Of a DNA stretch of 64,000 bases, positions 1 to 12,435 are shown one piece after another. Location: assembly GCF_030272615.1 (NCBI RefSeq), contig NC_081413.1:449606538-449670537 (forward strand), read 5' to 3'. The DNA is from Cryptomeria japonica. Lineage: Eukaryota > Streptophyta > Pinopsida > Cupressales > Cupressaceae. The notes beneath the pieces were generated by a model, which made no database searches, had not been told where the DNA came from, and worked only from the letters and a program-made list of their open reading frames with translations. Within the stretch, counting starts at the first letter, position 1. The number at the start of each line of letters is the position of its first letter. A program made the translations under genes and the position numbers.

Positions 1-372
1 TAAGAGGTTCTTGTCCCAAGATTCTTTTTTAGATATTGCTTGAAATCAAAACACATCACATCACTTTTTAGATTGTTTCTACATCTAGGATAAGCTCATC
101 CTAAGAGACACATCTACGCAGGTTAAAACTAGTTCATGAGTGAATCCTCTCATTGCTAGGTAGTTAAATCTGTAACACATCTCAGATTTCTCTGCACCTT
201 ATCACATCCAAACTTATCAAACAAACAAGCAAATCAAAGAAGGAATTTCGGTTACATCTACCTTAAAGTGCTAGAGATCCACATACAACACAAATCACCA
301 ATCATCAATCTTTCATTTCATCACCAACTCATCATCATCTTCAATCAACTTCAAAACAAACTTGCAAACAAA
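1..372 (+). other. 5' leader of the Tat element
   Basis: This is noncoding sequence upstream of the gag ATG at 373. It is A/C-rich near the end, as plant retrotransposon leaders often are. No LTR terminus or tRNA-complementary primer site is recognisable. An open frame continues upstream of the ATG to 268 without a plausible start codon, so I took 373 as the start. Confidence 0.5.
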
Positions 373-2352
373 ATGGCTCAAACCCGATCGCGATCAAGGC
401 AACGAGAAATAGAAATTGAGGAAGAAGAGGACAATCTCAATGAATTTCAAGAAGCACTTGGAGGAAATGTAAATGATGAAAACCCAAGTACTCCTACTCC
501 GTCAACAATCGAAAGGGTTCAGCATAACCCTCACTTTAACAGATTATTTGATGAAATTCTCAGGAGCAATGCGGATGCTCACTTCTTAAGACTTGCTCAA
601 GAAGGAGCCAAACTCCCCTCAGACTTTGATCTTGCCCAATTAAGACAAGCATCAGAAAGACAAAGTCGCCATGAGGAGGAAAGACGTAGAGATCCCATCA
701 GATATAACATCCCTCGAGGTAACCCACCACCTCCTCCTCCAAATGAAATGGAGATGTTGCGGCAACAAGTCGCGAATCTCGCCCAACAACTTCATAGTGG
801 TGTTAAGACCAATCAATTTTCACTTAACGACATCTGTCCCTATCCGTTTGATAGGAATCTTTATATGCCACCCTTTCCACGCGGGTTTGAAACACCCAAA
901 TTTGAAAAATATAGAGGAAAGGGGGATCCCCGTGATCATGTCCGAGAATTTCATTCTGCTTGTCTTGAAGTAGCTTATGAGGACACATACCTAATGCGCC
1001 TTTTTCCCCAAAGCTTGGGAGGAACAACCACATCATGGTTTTCCCGACTTCCAGGTGGCATTAGAACATTTGAGGAACTCATCCAGAAGTTCCTATCTCA
1101 TTACTCTTATAACATTGAACGTGACATCACCATGGCTGATCTATGCAATACCAAACAAAAACCAGGTGAACTATTCTCAGTATTCCTGCAACGATGGCGC
1201 CAAATGTCTAGCAGACGTTCTCTTCAGTTACCTGAACGAGAACTAGTGGAAATTTTCATTTCCAACTTAAACGAAGAAATGGAATTTCACCTGGATGTCA
1301 AAGACACAGACTCCTTTAACGATATGATCACCAAAGGTATAAAATGTGAAAGGGCACTCATCAAGAAAGGACTCATCAAAATCTTTAATGAACCAAAAGA
1401 TGGTCCTCGCCCGCGATTCAATAGTGATAAACCAAACTTCTGGAACAAGAATAAGAATATCGTCAACGATGGGGTTGTGGATGCTCGAACTATCCAAAAT
1501 GCACAACCTGTGGTTCGGTTTGCAGGACAAAATCCTCCACCTCAAAATAACACAAATGTTCCTCCTAATCAAGGTCGCATCACATCTCAGGATGAACCAA
1601 GACCTCGTCCACAAAAACAAAAACGTACTTACACTCCCTTAGGGGAACCCATTGAAACAGTGTTGTGACAACTCCTCTCTCAAAATTTGGTCACTCTACC
1701 TAAGCTATCAAACTATGAGCCTCAAGTCAAACCAGCATGGTGGAAAGATACTGAACACTGTGAGTTCCATCAAGGAAGAGGACACAAGACAAGTAATTGT
1801 CACCGATTGAAAGATCTCATTCAGGATCTTATTGACCGAGGAGAAATTGAAATTGAAGGGCATGACCCAAAAACAACCAATAATGATCATCAGATGTTCA
1901 AGAATCCACTTCCATCGCAAGATCAAAGGGGTCCTTCGACGTCCAGTCGAGGTCCTGATACCACTGATTATACGCAAGCTGCGTATAATTACACTGTAAA
2001 TCACCTGTATGATGCCAGTGAACAAATTGCAACCATAACCTTCAAAAATCCCACCTCAAATTGCAATGTTGTTACACGTCGTGGCAAGGTCACCATCAAG
2101 GCAGCTCCACAAGGCACCACCTTCGTCCCAAAGCAGTACAATCTTGTGGAACAATTAGACAAAACCCCTGCACTTATATCCATTTTGGAGCTTTTGCGTC
2201 TGTCACCCTCTCATAAAACAATATTGGATCAAGCACTCCAAGAGGCGTCAGTCCCTGCAAATCTAAATACGGACCAATTTCAAGCCATGGTTGGAAGTCT
2301 AAAGTCATCACCTTGTCTCACTTTTTCTGAAAGTGACAACTCTTCCTTCTAG
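373..2352 (+). pseudogene. gag: Tat gag (capsid/nucleocapsid), two stops
   Basis: The ATG at 373 opens a basic, then acidic N-terminus (MAQTRSRSRQREIEIEEEED). A retrotransposon gag core follows, roughly 895-1290, with the family pattern around KYRGKGDPRDHVREF and SWFSRLPGGIRTFEEL. After an in-frame TGA at 1666-1668 the same frame continues to a zinc-knuckle-like Cys/His stretch (CEFHQGRGHKTSNC, about 1760-1800), typical of Tat gag. The frame ends at a TAG at 2350-2352 and goes on into protease. Gag would form the virus-like particle in the cytoplasm. The TGA probably replaced CGA and the TAG probably replaced CAG, both C-to-T changes. Confidence 0.85.
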
Positions 2353-3720
2353 CAACCTCATAACGCCTCACTCCACATTGAAGGCTTCGTCAACCAACAC
2401 AGGATCAAGCGAGTCTTGATCGATAATGGAGCAGGCCTAAACATTTGTACACTACAGTTGGTCACAGCATTGGGATATGCAATAGAATCAGTGGATCCTC
2501 GTAAGAAGATCACCATCAAAGCCTATGATGATGCCGAGCGTTCATCCAAAGGAGCTGTGGTACTACCAATCCGAGTGGGCCCTGTGGTAAAGCATATCAT
2601 TTGTCAGGTTCTGGACCTTCCTCTGCCATATAATCTATTATTAGGAAGACCTTGGATACATGCCATGCAAGCCGTTCCATCTACCTACCATCAATGTATC
2701 AATTTCCCACATAATGGTGCAGAGATCACAATCCTGGGTGATGCAAATCCCTTTGCATTTTGCCATAATATCAGCCATCAACCAGAGATTACTGTTCCTA
2801 ATAATAGGGAAGCCATTTCCTCCACATCATATGTAAATCCCACCTTTCTTGCCAGTTCGAACACCCCTATACCCAAGCAAGAAAAGCTTAAGATGAAAGT
2901 CGCAGAGGAAGGTCCCGGGGAATATAACTTAAGTCAACTCTTTTGTGTGGGACAAATGCCCACTTCTCCTAGAACACATGGTAAACCACAGCAGTTACTC
3001 CAGCAACGACTAATCACGCCAGCATGTGCCTTAACGCCTTTCATCCTTGGAAAGAGTCAAGAGGAAGAAACACAAGATGAGGACCTAGCGGACTGGATCT
3101 ATAAAGATCCCATCACCACTGACAAACCGCAAGTTACACTTCCTACGGAACAATATGGCAAAGGCCTCCTCATTATGCAAAGAATGGGATATGATGGTCA
3201 GAGTGCTTTGGGATACTGCAAACAAGGACGACATGAACCTCTGCTACCAGAATTCAAGCCCAAAGGTAATACAGGCCTAGGCTTTGAAAAAGAAGTCCTT
3301 CCTAAACTCAGATTCAAAGGAAAACCCAGCACACCATTTTGCCCACCTACTGCAAAGAGGACACCTTTCATAATCAAAGCACCATCAAACACTATCCCCA
3401 CTGCCCCATCAAGGCTCACAAACCCACCACAACCATCTACAATACCAATCATCCCACCAAACGAACTAGTAATCCCATCAATAACACCAATAGCAGCAGC
3501 AACTGTATCAGAACCCACAGCAACATCTATGGCACCAGTAGTTCCAGCAGAAACCACTGAGTCACCATTACCAATACTTCCAGTAACAAATCCTTTAAAC
3601 CCCATCACGGTTCCTGCAACACCGATCACCACAAAGATACATAAACCAATCACACCTACCGTATTTAACTCAAAAGATATCCCAGTATGGTATAGCAATC
3701 GAATGCTGGAAAGTGATTAA
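2353..3720 (+). pseudogene. pol (PR): Tat aspartic protease plus G-patch-like domain
   Basis: The frame of gag continues. A retropepsin active-site stretch reads VLIDNGAGLNICTL (about 2413-2455) followed by LLLGRPWIHAM (about 2635-2670), the flap and C-terminal pattern of gypsy proteases. Around 3160-3300 the sequence KGLLIMQRMGYDGQSALGYC and the later GNTGLGFE match the glycine-rich G-patch pattern. A Thr/Pro-rich linker follows (3360-3660). The segment ends with a TAA at 3718-3720, and the reading resumes immediately in the same frame. The protease would cleave the polyprotein; the role of the G-patch in these elements is not settled (it is an RNA-binding module elsewhere). Confidence 0.75.
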
Positions 3721-6700
3721 GAGACCGACTCACATGAGTGGGAATTTGATTCTGTGCAACTTAACACTTCAGATGAGGAAGACACATCACCACCTCCACC
3801 ACGCAAAGACATTCCTGTTTACGGAGAAGCACAGATAAAGACCACTTGGGTACCTGAGCTGGAAACATCTTCCACAGACCCTACGTCTCATCCTACGCCG
3901 GATTCTGACAGGGAGAGTACCATCAATGACCTTCACCACACTGTCTTAACCCTCACTGATACTTCTAACGAACTTAACCTAATCGATGAAGTAATGCCCA
4001 TTATCCACCCTGAACTCATCGAATGGAACCAATCAAATCCCCCATGTCTTGACCTCTTCCAAAACGATGAGGCTATCATTGACTTTTTGGAATTAAGGGA
4101 TAATCTACCAAGCGGGGATCACAAAGCTGGATTCGCCATTGAACTTAATAGCGCAGCATACTTCGGGGCGGATGCCAAACCCTTCAGCTGCAAAAATATA
4201 ACATTAAAACATGGATCTTCCAGTGAAAACCACACTGTGGCACTGTTTAATCCAACAAAAGTAAAAAGAAAGAGCGTATCCAACGGTGAAAACCTCTCTG
4301 AGGCACTTGAGGATGAAGGGTTTGACATTCTCCCTGCTAGTACACAACAGGAACGATCGACGATTCTCATTGAGGAGACTAAAGAATACAATGTGGGGAC
4401 TCCTGAAAACCCTCATATCATACATCTGGCATCTCTTCTCACTCCAGAGGAACAACCTCAATTTATAGAGTTCTTCCAACAGCATCAGATCAACTTTGCA
4501 TGGTCATATGCAGACATGCCTGGGCTTGATCCTGATTTAGTCATGCATCATCTCACAGTAGCAAAAGGAGCCAAACCTGTCAAGCAGAAGCTTCGTAAGA
4601 TGCATCCTCAGATTGCCGTGCTAGTCAAAACAGAACTCAAGAAACTCCTAGATGTTGGTTTCATTAGACCAATTGATTATGCAGAATGGAACTCCAACAT
4701 TGTACCAGTTGGCAAACCAAAAGGGGGCATCCGCATTTGTACAGACTTCAGAGATCTGAATAAGGCATGTCCTAAGGATGACTTCCCTCTACCAAATATC
4801 GACATCATAGTAGATTTGACAGCAGGACATGCCATGCTTTCACTCATGGATGGCTTTTCAGGATACAATCAAATAAAGATCGCACCAGAGGACCAACATA
4901 AGACAGCCTTCACATGTCCATGGGGCACATACTGCTGGAATGTAATGCCTTTTGGTCTAAAGAATGCAGGAGCGACCTATCAAAGAGCAATGACCACCAT
5001 CTTCCATGACATGATGCATACTATGATGGAAGATTATGTGGATGATTTACTAGCAAAATCACTTACTAGAGAAGGACATCTTCACATCTTAGATAAAATC
5101 TTTGATAGACTGGAACAATACCATGTTTGACTCAACCCAAAGAAATGTGTCTTCGGAGTGACCTCCGGGAAGCTTCTAGGATACATTGTCTCAAGCAAAG
5201 GTATTGAGGTCGATCCAGCAAAGGTTAAGGCAATAATGGACATGCCACCTCCAAAGAATATCAGTCAGCTAAGGACACTACAAGGACGGCTTCAATCTAT
5301 CCGCAGATTCATTGCACAATTGGCTGATAAGTGTCACCCATTCACACACCTGCTACACAAGAACATCCGCTTTCAGTGGGATGCCCGATGCCAGCAAGCA
5401 TTTCAGGCGCTTAAAGACTATCTCATGAATCCACCATTGCTGATGCCACCAGATCCAAGTAGACCATTATTGCTCTATATCTCAGCAACAAGTATAGCAT
5501 TGGGTGTACTACTGGCACAACATAATGCAGAAGGAAAAGAGTGTGCTATTTACTACATCTCTCGCACACTGGTGGGCTATGAACTCAATTACACACCTAT
5601 TGAGCGAGCTTGCCTAGCAGTAATCTTGGCAGCCACTAAACTGAGGCACTATCTGTTAACACACAAGGTGCAACTCATTGCAAAGATTGATCCACTCAAG
5701 TATTTACTCAGCAAAGCAGCATTGACAGGCCGCTTGGCCAAATGGGTGATGATTCTAAGTGAATTTGACATTGAGTATGTGGACCGTAAAGCTATCAAAG
5801 GTCAAGTTATTGCAGATCAGTTGGCTGATGCACCTCTCATAGGCGATCATCCTCTCATTTCCAATTTTCCAGATGAAGAGATATTCATGATTACAGAAGC
5901 ACAGTCATGGAAATTATACTTTGATGGTTCATACACTAGGCACGGCTCGGGGGCAGGCATTCTGTTTATCACACCTCAAGGTGATAGCATCCCGAAGTCT
6001 TACAGGCTCACATTTCCATGCACAAACAACATAGCAGAGTATGAGGCCTTGATCACAGGACTCAGATTAGCCATACAATGGAAATTAAAAGAACTGCAAG
6101 TATATGGCGATTCCCAACTAGTCATTCGACAAGCAACAGATGAATATCAGACCAAAGATGATAAACTCATGCCATACAAGCAAATGGTGGACAATCTAAA
6201 AACATCATTTACTACTATCACTTTTGAGCAGATATCAAGAGATCAGAATCGAGCTGCTGATGCCATGGCTACCATCGCATCTCTACTAGATCTTCCACAG
6301 AATTCAACACGCTACGAGTTCTTGGTAGAACAGCTTTGGATCCCCGCTTATGATATCCTTGAATCTGAGATGATATGTCGCCTTGTCAGTTCAGAATCCC
6401 CATGGTATGGTGAGTTCTACACCTATCTCCGTGATCACACCCTTCCTCCCAACCAATCAAATAACCAACGTAAAACCTTCATTCGCCAAACTGCTCGATA
6501 TACCATTATTGCCGAAACCCTATACCGACGCAGTCTTGATGGTACTCTCCTTCGATGTCTAGAACAAGGTGAGATAACAAAGGCTTTGGAAGAGGTACAT
6601 GAAGGAATTTGCGGGACTCACTTAAGTGGTCCATCACTAGCCAAGAAGATCATGCGAGCTGGATACTATTGGCCATCTATGGAAAAGGATTCCTACTACT

Positions 6701-7659
6701 TTGTCAGGAAATGCAAGAAATGTCAAGTTCACGGCGACCTGATACATGCACCAGCCCAGGAACTGCAACCAATCACAACACCGTGGCCTTTTTGTCAATG
6801 GGGCCTTGATCTTGTGGGTAAAATCCATCCATCTTCATCCAATGGCCATAAATTCATTATTACCGCCACCGAATATTTCACCAAGTGGATCGAAGCTGTT
6901 CCACTTACCCAAGTCACTGGCAAGCAGATCGCCTCATTCATCCTCAATTACATCATCTGCCGGTATGGTGTGCCCATGTCCATTGTCACAGATAACGGTC
7001 TTCCTTTCAAAAATCAGGATGTCCGTGAGCTTTGTGAGAAATTTCATATCCAACACCGCTTTTCCACTCCCTATTACCCACAAGGCAATGGTCAGGCCGA
7101 AGCATCCAATAAAAACATATTGAGAATCCTAAAGAAGACAGTCAATGATGCCGGCCGTGATTGGCATGTTCAATTGAATCCAGCGCTATGGGCATATCGA
7201 ACTAGCATTCGGACCCCTACAGGTGCAACTCCTTATTCATTGGTCTATGGTGTAGAAGCTATCTTGCCTATTGAGGTCGAGATACCATCATTACGAGTTT
7301 CCTTGCATAATCTCATCGATGATGAAGCATACAGAGTATCTCGTCTTCAGGACTTGGAGCTACTTGATGAGAAGCGACAAGCTGCATACAACCATCTCAA
7401 AGCCTATCAGCAGCGCATGAGTAGAAGCTACAATCACCGAGTTAGACCTCATACATTTGAGGTAGGTGATCTTGTTCTTCGAGAGAATCCTCGCAACCAA
7501 CCAAACAGAGAACATCAAGGCAAGTTTGAATCAAATTGGCTAGGCCCATATGTTGTCACTGCTGTATTTGGGTCCGGGGCATATCAGTTGGCTACATCAG
7601 ACGGAGAACCGCTCGCAGATCCAATCAACAGCATGCACCTCAAACGGTTTTACACATAA
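3721..7659 (+). pseudogene. pol: Tat reverse transcriptase, dual RNase H and integrase, one stop
   Basis: RT starts near 4540, with FIRP at about 4660, a CTDFRDLN block near 4740 and the catalytic YVDD at 5035-5046. A TGA at 5128-5130 stands where the family has Arg before LNPKKC; the frame then continues. The gypsy RNase H lies at about 5460-5840 and has lost the usual DAS motif (ISATSIALG). A second, archaeal-type RNase H starts at LYFDGSYTRHGSGAG (about 5910) and contains the EYEAL and YGDSQLV motifs. Integrase follows: an HHCC zinc domain (about 6590-6730), then catalytic Asp in GLDLVG, Asp in TDNG and Glu in QAEASNK. It ends at a TAA at 7659. Apart from the stop, the catalytic residues of RT and integrase look intact. 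Confidence 0.92.
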
Positions 7660-9995
7660 GCTGTACAGAGCATCAAGCTCCCCTGCCTATCAGAAAATAC
7701 CAAAAAACATTCAGAAAAATGTCCTGAAGAAAATATAAAAACATTCAAAAAAGTAAAGAAAAATCATGCATCCAAACGGTGAACAACCACTCCGGTGGCA
7801 CCTTGGGTAAGAACGATGGTGAAAACCTGGCAAACAGGCGCCACTCGTAAAGGCTATGGCTCCATTATCTTTCAGACTTGTGGCGATCACATCTACTTCA
7901 TACATACATCCATCCATCCATCAACCATGGCTTGTTATTCCTCTGCAATTATGATAGTACTCCATACATCTTGCATCCCGCTTTTTCATAGTCATGTCTA
8001 AAACTGGGGGCAATGCCTTTAACCTATTGATGGAAGTGGATTCTACGTTGTCTTATGATTCATTAAGTTCTTCATTCAAACAATCATCAAAAATCCAAAA
8101 ACATTCAAAAATATCTCGCAAAAATACCAAAAACATTCAAAACAATTCAAAATCCAAAAACATCGACAAACCATTGAAAAATCCAACAAAAACACGACAA
8201 TACATTGTACATACCCATCTGAGTAGATCCCAAACAAACATTGCGACATACTTAACAAAATGACCATTTATCAATCAAACCAATCAACATCAAACAATCA
8301 GAAACTGTCTTTAAACAAGGATGCATCCTTCCTTACAAAAACAAAGACAAGATGACATTTTCTTTGACAAGAAAATTCTGTTTACACTATCAAATACTTG
8401 GTTGATTTCTGGTCTAGTAATTTATATTAGGATCTTTCAGCATTGTTTTGTATCGTTTGCGCATTACTTCCGATGAAGTTCTGGGGCATGTACTAATGGT
8501 GTCTACGTGGGAAGTTCACCAAGCTACGTGATCTTATGCCAAATGTAGTCATAGATCATTACGGCTTGCTGACTACAGCGTATACCTCGACCATATGAGC
8601 ATGAACCATTACCAAGGATCCATATTCTTTATTCTTTATGTATATATTGTTTGTTTGCAGGTACAATTCTCTTTCTTTGGTTCCTCCTACCTCATCCAAA
8701 CTGGATAAAGGTTTTATCTCTTATTACGGTATGCACTTGTCTCAGGATATGATCAGCCTAAGATCAAGGAGGACGATCCAAGTCATGCATGAACGGTGAT
8801 AATCCTTGTCTGTTCCGCAAGCAATACTCAGGTCAACTTGATCCATTATATCAAGTTGCTTGTATTAACTTGCTATATCAAAATCCATGTAAGAAATACT
8901 CTGGTCATCTTGAATCTTTATGTCAAGTTGCTTGTATTTTCTTACAACATTTTAAAGCTCAATGATGAAAAATAAAGCACTATGGATCGTCATTTCATCT
9001 CATCTGTATATATTGCATTTCGTTGCATTCCATCCATCCATACATTCATAAATAGCTGCATATCATTCATACTAGTAATGACAATGGATACTCTATTTTC
9101 CTCTTCTTCCATAGGAATGTAATAGGTCCTCCATTTCTTCTATTTAACATTGAACCCCCCCCACCCTCCCCATCTCGATAATCAGCATCACATATCCTTC
9201 ATCGCTTCCCATCCTCACTCATCCACAAAATTAAGCCAGTTACTCTGTCTACATAGATACATCGACTCCCACACACCTAGACTATCAACAGATACTCTGA
9301 TCAAGTATCTTCGGGTCTCAACAGGTAATCGATTATGGTAATCCTAGACTACATCAGGCATTTATCATAATGACCTAGTCTCAACGGGGTTGCCATGATT
9401 CCCCACAGCCATCCATCACACGCACACACTATCAATTGATCAACCAATCAAACACAATCCAACGGACAATTACATCAATTGTCTACGTCTCAACGAGTAT
9501 TTTGCTTCATATACCTTGACTTCATCGGGCAATTACATCAATTGTCTAAGTCACCATCAGGTCACTTTGATTCACTTACTCAGACTTTATCATGTCAAAG
9601 CGACCAACTGACATCAACTGTCACGCTTTGACTTGACCGGGGCAATTCAACCGATTGCACCAGATTGTCCAACCAATTTTGATCAATTGTATAGCATCAA
9701 TCCAAACCCCACACTACATCTGCTATGTATCTCTTGCATGACCTCAGGGTACTCGTTGGCTTGTTGTTTCTTCATATTCACTCCATTTTCTCCCATTCTT
9801 TCATCATTAGTTCTAATTTCTTCTATTCTACCTCCCCTCCGCTTTTCATTCTTTTTCGAGAGATCGCCCGATTTTTCAAAAAAATTCGGCCCATCCCTCG
9901 AGGGGGCATACCACCCATTAAATTTACATTTTATGGGGCATTTCTTCACACCTATTTTTCTTTCTTTGAAACGACGCGATAAACCGCACCGTCTC
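7660..9995 (+). repeat. Tat 3' noncoding region with short repeats
   Basis: This stretch of more than 2.3 kb between the integrase stop and the 3' LTR has no convincing coding sequence. It holds interspersed short repeats of the type CCAAAAACATTCAAAA (7695-7760 and 8085-8165), a direct repeat at 8824-8945, and at 9290-9640 recurring units built from CAATTACATCAATTGTC and GTCTCAACRGG. Long noncoding, repeat-bearing 3' regions are a known trait of Tat/Ogre-like elements. Confidence 0.6.
8824..8945. repeat. Two-copy direct repeat, period about 72 bp
   Basis: Copies starting AATACTCAGGTCAACTTGA (near 8824) and AATACTCTGGTCATCTTGA (near 8896) both run on into TCAAGTTGCTTGTATT. They lie within the noncoding tail of the Tat element. 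Confidence 0.7.
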
Positions 9996-10008
9996 AAAGA
10001 GGGGCAAA
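9996..10008 (+). promoter_or_regulatory. Polypurine tract of the Tat element
   Basis: AAAGAGGGGCAAA directly precedes the TGTAGTCACA that opens the 3' LTR. A purine-rich tract abutting TG is the expected primer for plus-strand DNA synthesis. This places the 3' LTR start at 10009. Confidence 0.7.
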
Positions 10009-10311
10009 TGTAGTCACATAAATCTGTCCACTTAATTAAATGAATACTTAGTATTTATTTGATTATTTAACCATCAATTAATAATTAATTAAATTAATAT
10101 TTAATTAATTCATCTTAACCCTCTTCTCCTATTAATTAAATAAATTATTCAATTTATTTGATTTAATTCACTTAACCAAATTCAGACCATTAATTAAATA
10201 AATAAATCATATTTATTTAATTAAATATTCTCTCACATTTAAATAAATTAATATTTATTTAAATCCCCCAAAATCCCACCTCTCACATTTAAATAAATTA
10301 ACATTTATTTA

Positions 10312-10470
10312 AATCACCTTTATCCTCCACCCACTTGCATTTTCCTACAAATGCAAGTTGCACAATTATTTTAAATAAATAATTTATTTAAATCACCTTT
10401 ATCCTCCACCCACTTGTATTTTCCTACAAAAGCAAGTTGCACAACTATTTTAAATAAATTATTTATTTAA
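10312..10470. repeat. 79-bp tandem repeat, two copies, in the Tat LTR
   Basis: Units at 10312-10390 and 10391-10470 share ATCACCTTTATCCTCCACCC, then TTTTCCTACAAA, GCAAGTTGCACAA and a TTTAAATAAAT palindrome. They differ at a handful of positions. They lie upstream of the TATA box and so in the U3 part of the LTR. Confidence 0.8.
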
Positions 10471-11455
10471 AATCCTATTTATCCTCACCCACTTGAAACC
10501 TTTAATGGTTTCCCTTAAAGTAGTCAAACTTGATGGCTTTAAAGTCTTCAAACTTGATGGCTTCCTTCTATAATCTTCTTAAAGACTTTAATGGTTTTCC
10601 TTAAAGTCTTCAAGCCTTTAATGGTTTCCCTCAAAGTCTTCAAGCATTTTAAATGCTTTATCTTCTTTTTCTCATTTAAATAAATTAATATTTATTTAAA
10701 TATTTATCCAAATTCAACTTACACCATTTAATTGAAATAAATGATTTTATTTTAATTGAAAATACCAAAATTTCTCCCACTTGCATTTTCCTACAAAATC
10801 CACTTGCATGCCTAAACCCCTTCTAGATTTTTCTAAACCCTTCCTAATTAGCCTAATCCATCCCCTAAATATTGTCACATTCCTAAGCAAATTGGAGTCA
10901 CTTCTCAAAGACTCCAAAGTCTTTGAAAAGCAATTAATGCTTTGTGTGTTCAACAAATTAACCCTCAAAGTCTTGGATAACCTTTGAAGGCTTTCAACCT
11001 TCAACCACCAAAACCCTTAAAGTCTTTGAAAACCATTGAAGGCTTCCAACCTTCAACCACTTAATCCCCAAAGTCTCCAATAACCATTAATGGTTAATTC
11101 AACCCTCCCACATGGTTAAAACATTTGTTTTGACTCAACCTCTACCCAACCCAAAGGTCTCATCAGGCCATTAATGCTTTGACCATGATTATCTCTTAAT
11201 CATTTGCACAAAGGTTTATCCTTGGATTAACTCTTAATCCAATGGGTAATCTTAATTTAGACTTGACCCTTACCTTCTAGATAACCATGAGGTCTTCTCA
11301 GGCCTTTAATGCCTCCAACCTCTTCTCTCAACCCAATCCTATGTTGACACTTGTCACCATTTTATTGGTGCCAATTGTGCACATGGATCCCCAACTTTCA
11401 AACTTGGCCCTTGATTAAACCATTCAATCTTAACCCTTCATTTCCCCATTTCTTC

Positions 11456-11463
11456 TATAAATA
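11456..11463 (+). promoter_or_regulatory. TATA box of the Tat 3' LTR
   Basis: TATAAATA lies in the context CTTCTATAAATAGAACCC. It is the only strong TATA motif in the right part of this LTR and is consistent with transcription starting near 11490. Confidence 0.55.
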
Positions 11464-11847
11464 GAACCCTTCTCCTCAAGCAAAAAGAAGCATTTTAGAG
11501 TATTGTTGTTATACTGGCATTAGCATAGAGCTTTTTCATAGCATCACTATCTACTCTAGCATAGTATTTAGCTTTTCATTTCATATTTGAAGCTTAGTAT
11601 TAAATCTCAATCCTCCATAAGCATCCATAGTGCAAAAAGCTGCTGAGAGCTACACTCATTTGGGACTTGGAGAGGAGAGGAACAAGGGAGGAGCAACTAT
11701 GAGCATCTTGATTAGCTATTTCATTTTATGTTTATATGCTTTCTATTTCATGCTTAATATCTCTCTTGATATGCCTGTTTAGGATAATCTTTTGTTGCTA
11801 ACACTAACGTTTGTTTCTTGTGCTCTTGTGTGTGTTGCCATCAAACA

Positions 11848-12422
11848 GATTTTCTAATCCTTTTTGCAGAGCATCATTTACTTTCCAAAAACTCTAGTCA
11901 ATTTAAGTGCCATCAAATCTCCTTGAGCAATTAGTCTCACTTTCTAGGAACCAAAGCTCTGATACCAATTGTTAGATGTTTCAAATAATTGAAATGGGGG
12001 TGAATCAACTATCCATTGAAAGTTATATTTTCATGAAAACAACTCTATCAAATATGGATTTTAGATTGCATTTAACCCTAAACAGATGAAATCATGAAAA
12101 GAACACAAACAAGAGACACCAGATATGATGTGGAAAACCCAAGAAGGGAAAAAGCATGGAGAATGTTAGTTCTCAAAATAAAAACACCTGTTAGGGTGAC
12201 ACCAATTAAGGTGACTTTTACACGATGACTCACTACCAAAATTGCTTACTGTAGGTTGGCTCACTACCCAACTAAAACTACTAGAAGGAGGGATCAATAC
12301 CCATAGGAAGAAAGAAACAATCCACCACAAGAGACACAACTTCCACTCTACTATGATTCTGAAAGAAACCTTAGGCTCACTGCTACTAGTACCAAACAAC
12401 ATCAGAAAAATGATGGAAACAA
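11848..12422 (-). mobile_element. Fragment J: copia 5' leader, primer site and partial LTR
   Basis: Read on the minus strand, the initiator-Met primer site TGGTATCAGAGC (plus 11956-11967) follows an LTR end at 11970. Left of it is about 100 bp that would be leader or gag start, cut off at the Tat LTR. Right of it is LTR sequence with the shared module GGGGGTGAATCA (about 11996) and GTGGAAAACC...GGGAAAAAGCATGG (about 12130), which stops near 12400. Neither the rest of the LTR nor coding sequence is present, so this is a truncated remnant. Confidence 0.65.
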
Positions 12423-12434
12423 CTCTGATGCCAA
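12423..12434 (-). promoter_or_regulatory. Primer-binding-site-like sequence beside LTR F
   Basis: CTCTGATGCCAA on the plus strand is one base off the reverse complement of the usual TTGGTATCAGAG. It lies directly left of the LTR end TGATGG at 12436, where the primer site of a 5' LTR would be. The same LTR has a polypurine tract on its other side, so it cannot be both ends of one normal element. Confidence 0.55.
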
Positions 12435-12435
12435 T

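Larger units (their letters stand above)
1..11847 (+). mobile_element. Ty3/gypsy Tat-lineage retrotransposon, 5' end outside window
   Basis: The visible part runs from the 5' leader through gag-pol (373-7659), a long noncoding tail, a polypurine tract (9996-10008) and a 3' LTR (10009-11847). The domain order protease, RT, gypsy RNase H, a second archaeal-type RNase H and integrase is diagnostic of the plant Tat lineage. No primer-binding site or 5' LTR is seen at the left edge, so both must lie upstream. The gag-pol reading is in one frame throughout, with four stops and no frameshift, which points to moderate age. This is the only element in the window clearly oriented on the plus strand. 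Confidence 0.85.
10009..11847 (+). mobile_element. 3' LTR of the Tat element
   Basis: It opens TGTAGTCACA right after the polypurine tract and is closed here at CATCAAACA (11847), giving about 1.84 kb. The right end is provisional because the 5' LTR is outside the window for comparison. The left half is very A/T-rich with palindromes such as ATTTAAATAAATT paired with AATTTATTTAAAT. It contains a 79-bp tandem repeat and many variants of CCTTTAATGGTTT/AAAGTCTTCAA. A TATA box lies at 11456. Confidence 0.65.

Noticed and set aside
9633-10013. 126-codon open frame, with an 85-codon frame overlapping
   Set aside because: It spans the end of the noncoding tail and the polypurine tract of the Tat element and has no recognisable motif.
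11956-11967. tRNA-Met gene fragment
   Set aside because: Only the 12-base primer-binding complement is present, in LTR context; no cloverleaf can be drawn.
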